From Dysgonamonadaceae bacterium (lineage in GTDB: Bacteria; Bacteroidota; Bacteroidia; Bacteroidales; Azobacteroidaceae): a stretch of DNA of 5,617 bases. The notes below the pieces were generated by a model that had not been told where the DNA came from, did no database searches, and saw only the letters and a list, made by a program, of their open reading frames with translations. Position 1 is the first letter of the stretch; the number at the start of each line of letters is the position of its first letter. Shown here piece after piece: positions 1 through 5,617 of the stretch. The translations under genes and the position numbers were made by a program. Where the stretch lies: assembly GCA_031258895.1 (NCBI GenBank), contig JAIRMF010000102.1, forward strand, positions 1-5,617, given 5' to 3'.

Positions 1-67
1 TTTTTCTTTGCATTTTTTCCGGCAAAGATAATATTTGCACAACTTTGAAGATTTTTCAGCAGACCCT
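1..67 (-). mobile_element. Putative insertion-sequence end, running out of the window
   Basis: Reading the minus strand leftward from position 67, the sequence begins GGGTCTGCTGAAAAATC, which resembles the GGGnCTGnTGAAAAA-type terminal inverted repeats I associate with IS4/IS5/IS1182-like elements. About 30 bp further in comes a promoter-like TATCTTTG box (23-30) and then a possible ATG at 13-11 that would read out of the window (M-Q-R-K...). The flanking ORF at 70-159 ends abruptly at this point, as expected if an element had inserted into it. The flanking bases TTAATTA could include a target-site duplication, but the other end of the element is outside the window, so neither the duplication nor the second inverted repeat can be seen. 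The family assignment is from memory of IS end patterns and is tentative. Confidence 0.4.
23..30 (-). promoter_or_regulatory. Bacteroidota -7-like promoter box inside the putative IS
   Basis: The minus strand reads TATCTTTG, an exact match to the Bacteroides -7 consensus TAnnTTTG. It lies 9 bp upstream of a possible ATG at 13-11. No TTTG at the expected -33 spacing (about 19-21 bp upstream) is present, so the call rests on the -7 box and its position relative to a start codon. It would drive transcription leftward, out of the window. Confidence 0.3.
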
Positions 68-69
68 AA

Positions 70-159
70 TTAATATCTGAACCCGTCTTTTTCAAAAAAT
101 CCTAATGTTGAATTTATCAATTTTGTCCCCTCTGGAAACAATGGTAATTGTGTTTGCAT
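70..159 (-). pseudogene. N-terminal fragment of a putative transposase (29 codons)
   Basis: The frame starts with ATG at 159-157 and reads MQTQLPLFPEGTKLINSTLG, then FFEKDGFRY and a TAA stop at 72-70. The pattern LPLF-P-x-x-T-K-L-I-N-x-x-x-G-F-x-E-K-D-G-F-x-Y resembles the N-terminus of a group of Bacteroidota transposase-like proteins that begin with a short beta/helix-turn-helix region before a DDE domain. I recognise the motif style but cannot name the IS family. Those proteins run to several hundred residues, so this is only the first few percent. The frame ends within a few bases of the putative IS end at position 67, so insertion by a second element is the simplest explanation. A promoter-like TATCTTTG lies 15 bp upstream of the ATG, so the start region is intact. 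Alternatively it is a chance short ORF. Confidence 0.4.
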
Positions 160-174
160 TGCCTTTTTTGACTG

Positions 175-182
175 CAAAGATA
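175..182 (-). promoter_or_regulatory. Bacteroidota -7-like promoter box for the truncated transposase
   Basis: The minus strand reads TATCTTTG followed by CAGTCAAAAAAGGCA and the ATG at 159-157. The octamer matches the Bacteroides -7 consensus TAnnTTTG exactly, and the A-rich run before the start codon is typical of Bacteroidota leaders. A clear -33 TTTG is not seen at the usual spacing. The box and leader closely resemble those at 10-30, suggesting two similarly organised mobile-element genes in tandem. Confidence 0.35.
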
Positions 183-290
183 CTGCTTTTTGAAAATATG
201 CGACTTTCTTAGTTTGCGATATACTCGGTTTTATTATATTATATTGTTTGTCTGAAAAATAATTTCATAGCAGGTCAGGAGTTCTGAAAT

Positions 291-328
291 TCAAAACGAG
301 ACTGCCGTTTGTGGTAGTCTCGTTTTGA
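291..328 (-). terminator. Intrinsic terminator after susD, probably bidirectional
   Basis: Arms TCAAAACGAGACTGCC (291-306) and GGTAGTCTCGTTTTGA (313-328) are complementary at 15 of 16 positions around a 6-nt loop (307-312). The remaining pair, 304 with 315, is a G-U wobble in plus-strand RNA and a C-A mismatch in minus-strand RNA. Each strand has an A-tract before and a U-tract after the GC-rich core, the usual form of a bidirectional rho-independent terminator. It lies 19 bp past the susD stop codon and most likely ends the susCD transcript and shields it from the mobile DNA to the left. Confidence 0.85.
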
Positions 329-347
329 TATCTATCGAAAAAACCGG

Positions 348-2030
348 TTATTTTATCGGATATCCGGGGTTTTGTTCGAGATTTAGATTCTTCGTCAGTT
401 CGAGATACGGAATGGGGAAGAGTTTAGTATAGTCGCCCGATTCGGTTATTCTGCCGGCATCCCAAGTATATTTCGACGGGTCGTTGAACGAGCCGAAACG
501 AATCATATCGGTGCGGCGATGGTCTTCGAGAGCAAATTCACGTTTATACTCATCCTCAATATCCTGAATAGTTGGAGCGGCAACAGTCTGATTCCACGAG
601 CGAGTTCTGACCTCGTTGAACGGCGTTGCAGCGTCGCCTCCGAGACGTAGCTGACATTCGGCTTTCATCAGCAGCACTTCGGCATAGCGAAATACTACAA
701 CGTCGAACATCTTGTTGCCTTTCGCATTGTATAAATCATCCCAGATATTGTTTTGTTTGAGCTGATACTTGTTCCAGCCGTAACCTTCGCGGGTTTGGCG
801 GTCTTTCACGCTTGAGATGTCTTTTGTGAGAACGCAGGGGATGGCGCCATCGGCGTCAGCGGGACAAGCCTGAAAATCGCCGCCCCAGGAAGGCGGCAAA
901 GTATAAACAGCGCTGCCGTCTTTGTACCTTGCCGTATCGCCAACAATCATATCTCTACGACGGTCTGCCACATCAAATATATCGGAAAAGCCGGGTTCAA
1001 CAGCGATAACCCAGTCGTCTGCCGGAAACTCGGGCAAGGGGTCAACATAAGCGCCGGAAGCGGGGTCTATTTCCAGTTCCGATTCGTTATAAAACGACCA
1101 TTTTACCGAACCCGGAATGAGCAAATCAATCACATAGCAGTCGAACCAGTCCAGGTTGGAAAGCGGTACGGCAAGGATAATTTCGTTGCAGGACATCTGT
1201 TCTCCCTGTTTGAAATTGTCGAAATAATCAGGGGCAAGACTTCCGGTAATTGTGTTGCAGACATTGAGGCATTTTTGCCATTCGGCTGTGCCGGTAAATA
1301 CTTCCGCATTCAGATAGAGGCGGGCGAGAAGGCATTTTGCCGCATTGTTGGTAAACCGTCCGTAACCCGTTTCAAGCAGGAGGTTTTTGTCAACAATCGA
1401 AATCAGTTCGCTTTCGATAAAGTCATACACTTTTTTGCGTTGTTCTCCGAGGGGGGTGTTACTCGGCAAAGCCATATCCAAATAATCGGTAACGATAGGA
1501 ACATTACCAAACCAGTCGAGCAGGCGGAAATAGAAAAATGCCCGCAATGCTCTCATTTCTGCAATAAGCGGTTCTTTCAGTTCTTCGTCAAGCGAGGACT
1601 GTTCGATTTGATAGATTGCCGCGTTCGACTGAGCGACGCCATTGTAGCCGTAGCGCCAGGCGCCGAGGATTTCAACGTTTTGCGGATTCCATGTATGCAA
1701 CTGCAAATCGACGTTTCGTCCGCCATCCCACCAGTCCGCGCCATCGTTAAGGGCGGGCAATACTGCTTCGTCGGATGACAGCGGCGTAAGAAAGAAGACA
1801 AACTCGCTGAAAATATAGCCGTTGCCTCCATCTCCAAAAGCGCCTCCGCGCATCGAATTGAGCGCCCGTCCGACGACAGTCTGTATCTGCGCTTCGCTGT
1901 TGCCGTAGTTACCCGGTGCTAAAATACTGTACGGCTTTTCGTCGAGGTTGGTGCAGGACAGCGTCATGAGACATGCTGCTGCTGCTACCGTCATAAATTT
2001 TGTACTTATTTTATTAATAACTTTTTTCAT
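348..2030 (-). CDS. SusD/RagB-family nutrient-binding outer-membrane lipoprotein
   Basis: This 560-residue protein is the surface lipoprotein that caps the neighbouring SusC-like transporter and captures its ligand, usually a glycan. A signal peptide (K2, K3, K7, hydrophobic 12-25) leads to Cys26 as the lipidation site. The box is TLSC with Thr at -3, slightly non-standard. The following TNLDEKPYS has the acidic residues typical of Bacteroidota surface-export signals and of SusD N-termini. Family hallmarks appear in order: the TPR-like helical region around 123-143, E158-MRALRAFFYFRLLDWFGNVP near 158-178, TNNAAKCLLARLYLNAEVF near 227-245, FRYAEVLLMKAEC near 447-459, REFALEDHRRTDMIRFG near 497-513, and the C-terminal LFPIPYLEL...NLEQNPGYP at 537-558. 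N-terminal SusD-like (PF14322) and C-terminal SusD_RagB (PF07980) regions are both complete, and the length is normal. The ATG lies 20 bp after the susC stop behind an A-rich leader with no Shine-Dalgarno, so the gene is cotranscribed with susC. The substrate is not deducible. Confidence 0.95.
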   Translation of the reverse strand: MKKVINKISTKFMTVAAAACLMTLSCTNLDEKPYSILAPGNYGNSEAQIQTVVGRALNSMRGGAFGDGGNGYIFSEFVFFLTPLSSDEAVLPALNDGADWWDGGRNVDLQLHTWNPQNVEILGAWRYGYNGVAQSNAAIYQIEQSSLDEELKEPLIAEMRALRAFFYFRLLDWFGNVPIVTDYLDMALPSNTPLGEQRKKVYDFIESELISIVDKNLLLETGYGRFTNNAAKCLLARLYLNAEVFTGTAEWQKCLNVCNTITGSLAPDYFDNFKQGEQMSCNEIILAVPLSNLDWFDCYVIDLLIPGSVKWSFYNESELEIDPASGAYVDPLPEFPADDWVIAVEPGFSDIFDVADRRRDMIVGDTARYKDGSAVYTLPPSWGGDFQACPADADGAIPCVLTKDISSVKDRQTREGYGWNKYQLKQNNIWDDLYNAKGNKMFDVVVFRYAEVLLMKAECQLRLGGDAATPFNEVRTRSWNQTVAAPTIQDIEDEYKREFALEDHRRTDMIRFGSFNDPSKYTWDAGRITESGDYTKLFPIPYLELTKNLNLEQNPGYPIK

Positions 2031-2050
2031 TTTTTTATTTACTTTAAATG

Positions 2051-5038
2051 TTAAAAAAACAGATTCAAACCAAATGACACAGTACGCGGCATAGGATAGA
2101 TATATCCCTTGTCGATACCCGGCGAGTCTAATCCTTCGATGCTGACTTCGGGGTCAAGTCCCGAATATTTGGTCAAAGTCAACAGATTTTCGCCCGTAAC
2201 ATACAGTCGAAAGTTAGAAATCCCTATCTTATTCAGAAAGTTGCTCTTGAATGTATATCCCAGCGTAACCGACTGCAAGCGAAGGAATGATGCATTTTCG
2301 AGCCAATAGTCGCAATAAGCCTGCAAAGGTTCTGTGGTCAGTCCGCTATCGGCATAACGCTGCGTCATATTGTAGCCGCCGTTTGTCCACGATTTACCGG
2401 CAAGTTCGGCTGCGAGCGCGTTCAGCACTTTTTGTCCAAGCATACCGTAAGTTGCAAGATTGAAATCAAAATTGTGGCAGGTTAGGTCGAACCCAAGTCC
2501 GTAAGTCATGGCGGGCTGGGCATTGCCGAGGATAACATAAACTTCATCATCCTGAAAAGTAGTAAGCGGGCGTCCGGCGTCGTCGCGGGGGATATCAAAC
2601 TTTCCGTCAACTATACCTTTGCTTTTCAGTCCGATAAACGTTCCCACCGGATAGCCTTCCGCAACAACCTGTGTGCGCACGTCCAAACCCTGCATACCTT
2701 GCAGAGAACCGGAATAAATCATTCCATTCGCCAACTGATATTTTTCGTTAGACAGTTTTTCCACAACCTGTTTGTTATGCGCAAGAGTAAGATTTGCATC
2801 GAAAGTGAAATTCTTTGACCTTACAATATTTGCGTTCAAGGTAAGTTCCACGCCGGTATTGCTCAAGTCGCCCACGTTTGCAAGAATTGTGCGATAGAGG
2901 TAAGGCGGAACGGGCACCTGATAGGTATAGAGCAAATCGCTCGTCATCTTCCGGTACCAGTCGATTGTTCCGGTTATGCGGTTTAGAATAGAAAAGTCTA
3001 AACCGATATTGGTTTGCGCCGTCGATTCCCATCTCAAATCGGGATTAGCGTTACGCGTAAATCCGTATGAGGGTTTGAATGTTCCTGTTGTAATATCGTA
3101 GTACGAACTGCCGCCGCCGGACGCACTGAGTGTTGGCAACGATGCATAACTCGATATCCCGCTCTGGTTACCGGTTACGCCATATCCAATACGGAGTTTC
3201 AGACTTTGCAGCCAGTCGCTTGTCGCCTCCATAAATTCTTCCTGCGTAATACGCCAGGCAGCTGATACAGATGGAAAGACGCCCCATTTGTGATTATCGC
3301 CAAATTTCGACGAGCCGTCGCGACGAACGGTTGCCGTAAATAAATATTTGCTGTCGAAACCGTAATTTACGCGGGCATAAAGCGAGATAAGTTTTGAATC
3401 GTTCTTGTAGGACGAGACATCAGACTGTTTGAAGTCGGTGCCTGCGCCAAGATTATTCCACAAAAATGCGTCGGTATCGAACTTTGAACGCGATGCTCCG
3501 AAGCCTTCGCTCATCTCGTAGAGATATGAGTAACCGACCATCGCGTTAACGCGATGACGTTTGGCGAAAGTCTTGTCGTAATTAAGATAGGTTTCCAACT
3601 GCATTTCAGCAGATTCGGCTAATGAACGGCTTGCCGAGTTATTGGTTGAAGGCGGATAGCCGTAGCCCGAAAAACTGTAATAATAGTTCTGACTGTTGCC
3701 GTATTCATAAGACAGGTTGACAATGCCTTTCAATCCTTCCACTATCTCAAGTTCGGCTTTCCCGTAACCGAGTAAACGCTTGCGCGAGCCTTCGTCCTGA
3801 CGGGCTGCGAGGCTTTCCATAACGTTGGATGTACTTGTTCCGTAGGCATTCGGATGTTCATCCCAGCCTTTATTGGTGTAATTTCCATCCTTATCAAAAA
3901 CGGGAATTGTCGGATTGATACGGTATGAATTTCTCAAAATGCCTCCGTCCACGTCGTCGGTTTTGTCGATGGTGGTATGTAAACCGAGTTCAAGGCGTAA
4001 TTTGTCGTTCAACCCCGTTGTGTAAGCGTTCAAACTTCCTGTCAGACGGTCAAGTTTAGAGTTTAGCATTATACCCTCATTTTGAAGGTATGTCAGTGAA
4101 GCCTTAAATCCGGACGAGGCTGTTCCATGCGAGAAGGCAACATTGTGCGATTGAGTGATAGCGGTTTGCTGCAATTCTTTTTGCCAGTCGGTGTTTGCTC
4201 CGTAATCCATCTCTCGCCAGTTTTCGGCGCCGTTTTTTTCTTGCCATGCGCGCCATTCCGCAGCCGAGAGAATATCAAGGTTTTTCGCCTTGCCGACAGC
4301 CATAAAACCATTGTAGGAGATTTTACGTCCTCCGTCTTTGCGGCTGGTCGTAATCATAATGACGCCGTTTGCGCCTCGCGACCCGTAAATAGCCGATGCA
4401 GAAGCGTCTTTCAATACATCGATGGACACGATTTCGGTAGGCTGAACGGTGTTAATATCAATGCCGGGAATACCGTCCACAACAATAAGTGGCGCATTGC
4501 TTGCCGTCAGCGATGTTCCGCCCCTCAATCGCATCATAGGGCTTGAGGTCGGGTCGCCGCCATTTGAGTTGATGACTGCCAAGCCGGCGATTTTTCCCTG
4601 CAACAACTGTTCGGCGGAAGAGATAACGCCTTTGCGCAGATCTTTTGCCGACACGGACGTGATGGCACCGGTAAGGTCAGATTTTCTTGCCGTACCATAA
4701 CCGACGGCTACTACCATTACCTCGTTCAGCGCTTGATAATCTTCGGACAGCGTTACATCTATCACGTCGCCCGAAACTGTCGTCTCCTGCGAGATGTAGC
4801 CGATATACGAAATCAACAAAACGTCGCCTTCCTGTGCCGACAGTGAAAAACGTCCGTCGACGCCTGTTGTCGCGCCTGTCGAGGCGCCTTTGACGGTAAC
4901 GTTTGCGCCAACCAGCGCCTCGCCTTCCGTATTGGTAACAGTACCTGTAATTTGCTTATTCTGAGCAAAAGCAACCGCTCCCGTCAATATAAAGCAACAT
5001 ACGATGAAATAAAATCGAATTTGAATTTTTTCTTTCAT
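2051..5038 (-). CDS. SusC/RagA-family TonB-linked outer-membrane transporter
   Basis: This 995-residue protein is a TonB-dependent barrel that imports the ligand captured by its SusD partner, energised by TonB-ExbBD. A signal peptide (residues 1-25) ends at AFA before Gln26. Residues about 29-98 form a carboxypeptidase-D regulatory-like domain (ITGTVTNTEGEALVGANVTV, DGRFSLSA, LLISYIGY). There is no STN domain before it, so it is not built to signal to an anti-sigma factor. A TonB-box-like ALNEVMVVAVGYGT lies at 103-116. The plug (about 120-235) carries LLQGKIAGL, LRGGTSL, PLIVVDGIPG, and the SusC signature at 203-231 with VLKDASASAIYGSRGANGV. The barrel shows conserved blocks: LISLYARVNYGF near 550-561, RRDGSSKFG at 572-580, NPDLRWEST at 665-673, LGNAQPAMTYG at 837-847, FRLYVTGENLLTLTKYSGLDPE at 943-964, and a terminal PRTVSFGLNLFF ending in aromatic Phe, the barrel-assembly signal. 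Length is typical and the gene is intact. The start has an AT-rich leader without a Shine-Dalgarno. The substrate is unknown. Confidence 0.97.
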   Translation of the reverse strand: MKEKIQIRFYFIVCCFILTGAVAFAQNKQITGTVTNTEGEALVGANVTVKGASTGATTGVDGRFSLSAQEGDVLLISYIGYISQETTVSGDVIDVTLSEDYQALNEVMVVAVGYGTARKSDLTGAITSVSAKDLRKGVISSAEQLLQGKIAGLAVINSNGGDPTSSPMMRLRGGTSLTASNAPLIVVDGIPGIDINTVQPTEIVSIDVLKDASASAIYGSRGANGVIMITTSRKDGGRKISYNGFMAVGKAKNLDILSAAEWRAWQEKNGAENWREMDYGANTDWQKELQQTAITQSHNVAFSHGTASSGFKASLTYLQNEGIMLNSKLDRLTGSLNAYTTGLNDKLRLELGLHTTIDKTDDVDGGILRNSYRINPTIPVFDKDGNYTNKGWDEHPNAYGTSTSNVMESLAARQDEGSRKRLLGYGKAELEIVEGLKGIVNLSYEYGNSQNYYYSFSGYGYPPSTNNSASRSLAESAEMQLETYLNYDKTFAKRHRVNAMVGYSYLYEMSEGFGASRSKFDTDAFLWNNLGAGTDFKQSDVSSYKNDSKLISLYARVNYGFDSKYLFTATVRRDGSSKFGDNHKWGVFPSVSAAWRITQEEFMEATSDWLQSLKLRIGYGVTGNQSGISSYASLPTLSASGGGSSYYDITTGTFKPSYGFTRNANPDLRWESTAQTNIGLDFSILNRITGTIDWYRKMTSDLLYTYQVPVPPYLYRTILANVGDLSNTGVELTLNANIVRSKNFTFDANLTLAHNKQVVEKLSNEKYQLANGMIYSGSLQGMQGLDVRTQVVAEGYPVGTFIGLKSKGIVDGKFDIPRDDAGRPLTTFQDDEVYVILGNAQPAMTYGLGFDLTCHNFDFNLATYGMLGQKVLNALAAELAGKSWTNGGYNMTQRYADSGLTTEPLQAYCDYWLENASFLRLQSVTLGYTFKSNFLNKIGISNFRLYVTGENLLTLTKYSGLDPEVSIEGLDSPGIDKGYIYPMPRTVSFGLNLFF

Positions 5039-5092
5039 ATAAATAAATTATTAATTATAATTTGAATTTTTTTTACATTTTGTAATTGATTA
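5039..5092 (-). promoter_or_regulatory. AT-rich 5' leader of susC with an 11-bp direct repeat
   Basis: The 54 bp between the truncated oxidoreductase stop and the susC ATG are almost wholly A/T. ATTATTAATTA occurs at 5047-5057 and again at 5089-5099, where the second copy overlaps the stop codon of the fragment. No TAnnTTTG -7 box and no hairpin strong enough to be a terminator is present, so a transcript starting further right would read through the fragment into susC. The AU-rich run before the ATG fits Bacteroidota translation initiation. Confidence 0.4.
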
Positions 5093-5263
5093 TTAATTAG
5101 AGTTTCTCATACCGCCGATACTAACAACGGCAATATTAAACTTATCGCTCGGAGCAATATATCCGAATTTCTTCTCCATCACTACGCCCGAAACTATTGT
5201 TACTCCGGCTGTGAGGAGAGCACCTTTTGGGAGAAATGACCTCCTATCCATTTTTTTGTCCAT
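5093..5263 (-). pseudogene. Truncated Gfo/Idh/MocA-family oxidoreductase, N-terminal fragment
   Basis: The frame runs from ATG 5263-5261 to TAA 5095-5093 and encodes 56 residues. DRRSFLPKGALLTAGVTIVS (6-25) is a twin-arginine export signal with the RRxFL core and a hydrophobic stretch. GYIAPSDKFNIAVVSIGGMR (34-53) matches the start of exported Gfo/Idh/MocA NAD(P)-dependent oxidoreductases in Bacteroidota, where (A/S)PSDKxNIAxVGxGGMG forms the first beta strand and dinucleotide-binding glycine loop. Such proteins are normally about 350-480 residues. Here the frame stops three residues after the loop and the next 54 bp are AT-rich spacer, so the Rossmann domain and catalytic domain are gone. 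The loop also has Ser for the first Gly and Arg for the last, each one G-to-A change from a glycine codon. A second in-frame Met at 5251 is also a possible start. It lies 54 bp upstream of susC on the same strand. It cannot be a working enzyme; a secreted small peptide or a leader ORF is possible but less likely. Confidence 0.75.
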
Positions 5264-5478
5264 ATTGTACTATTTTTTACACTTTTAAGTTTATTATAAA
5301 TTTTAATTTAATTTAATAATATTTTAATAAAATATTCACATTTGGATGCTTATATCATTTCATCATCCTTCGACACGTATGCCGGAAATCCGTTTTTTCG
5401 CTATTGTGTTTTATCCATAGGCAGCAACTTTATAACAAGGTGATAAATATTGTGGAACAATGTTTTGTGTCGGTCATA

Positions 5479-5515
5479 AAATAGTTTAGACGAGGCAACA
5501 TAAAATAAACTATTT
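5479..5515. repeat. Perfect 10-bp inverted repeat, 17-nt spacer
   Basis: AAATAGTTTA (5479-5488) is exactly complementary in inverse orientation to TAAACTATTT (5506-5515), separated by 17 nt. It abuts a second inverted repeat at 5516. The arms are AT-rich but contain a G/C pair and are longer than expected by chance for a short interval. Possible roles are a regulator operator, a remnant of a mobile-element end, or an RNA hairpin. No U-tract follows on either strand, so it is not a standard terminator. Confidence 0.5.
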
Positions 5516-5534
5516 GTGCGTCTTGATGACGCAC
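5516..5534. repeat. GC-rich 7-bp hairpin adjacent to the previous repeat
   Basis: GTGCGTC (5516-5522) and GACGCAC (5528-5534) are perfectly complementary around the loop TTGAT. It is a rare GC-rich island in this AT-rich stretch and starts on the base after the previous repeat ends. Neither strand shows a following U-run, so termination is doubtful; it could be a protein-binding site or a structural element. Confidence 0.5.
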
Positions 5535-5552
5535 CCACATAGACAATGCTAT

Positions 5553-5607
<55 letters not shown>

Positions 5608-5617
5608 GGTCTGGGGG

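Noticed and set aside
249..265. TGTCTGAAAAATAATTTC on the plus strand as a partner inverted repeat for the putative IS end at 67
   Set aside because: The similarity is partial, and the two sequences point away from each other, so they cannot bound one element between or around them in the normal way.
261..291. AATTTCA/TGAAATT 7-bp inverted repeat with a 17-nt spacer
   Set aside because: Short, AT-rich and overlapping the terminator by one base; expected by chance.
1275..1778. 167-codon ORF on the plus strand
   Set aside because: It lies antisense to the susD-like gene, whose family motifs are intact through this interval. The plus-strand translation has no domain-like pattern.
1577..1837. 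Second-frame minus-strand ORF within susD, and similar ones at 2775-3032 and 4093-4311
   Set aside because: They are out-of-frame shadows inside well-conserved genes.
4127..4546. 139-codon ORF on the plus strand, and shorter plus-strand ORFs up to 4893
   Set aside because: They are antisense to the conserved N-terminal and plug coding region of the susC-like gene and have no recognisable product.
5383..5398. CGGAAATCCG followed by TTTTTT on the plus strand as a terminator
   Set aside because: The stem is only three to four base pairs with a minimal loop, too weak, and no plus-strand gene precedes it.
5430..5540. 36-codon minus-strand ORF beginning M-W-V-R-H-Q-D-A
   Set aside because: It has no recognisable domain, contains both inverted repeats, lacks a promoter box and is of a length expected by chance, so it is not called a gene.

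Overview
The window looks like the genome of a member of the Bacteroidota (Bacteroidales or a close relative). Its two full-length genes are a SusC-like TonB-dependent transporter and a SusD-like surface lipoprotein. Gene starts are preceded by A/T-rich leaders without Shine-Dalgarno sequences, and promoter-like TATCTTTG boxes match the Bacteroides -7 consensus TAnnTTTG. No genus can be fixed from this sequence alone.

Layout, all coding on the minus strand, so transcription runs from right to left. The right edge (about 5556-5617) is a (TC)25 microsatellite followed by a G-rich tail. It looks either like an assembly or sequencing artefact at a contig end or like a simple-sequence repeat. Positions 5264-5555 are AT-rich, hold two adjacent inverted repeats (5479-5534), and contain no convincing gene. 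Positions 5093-5263 encode 56 residues that read as the twin-arginine signal and first Rossmann strand of a Gfo/Idh/MocA-family oxidoreductase. The frame stops just after the glycine loop, so this is a gene fragment. The susC-like gene (2051-5038) and susD-like gene (348-2030) follow, 20 bp apart, clearly as one operon. A strong hairpin terminator (291-328) sits 19 bp after susD.

The left 290 bp appear to be mobile-element debris. A 29-codon ORF (70-159) behind a promoter-like box resembles the start of a Bacteroidota transposase. It ends where a sequence resembling an insertion-sequence terminus begins (GGGTCTGCTGAAAAAT on the minus strand from position 67), and that sequence runs out of the window with its own promoter-like box and a possible ATG.

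The SusC-like and SusD-like proteins should form one outer-membrane complex. SusC is the TonB-driven barrel and SusD is the hinged lid that captures a ligand, usually an oligosaccharide, at the cell surface. No glycoside hydrolase, sulfatase, peptidase or regulator is visible, so the substrate cannot be inferred. The pair is isolated between gene remnants, which suggests a rearranged locus. I see no evidence for a wholly new system. The most interesting points are the broken oxidoreductase start directly upstream of susC and the nested mobile-element remnants downstream of susD.
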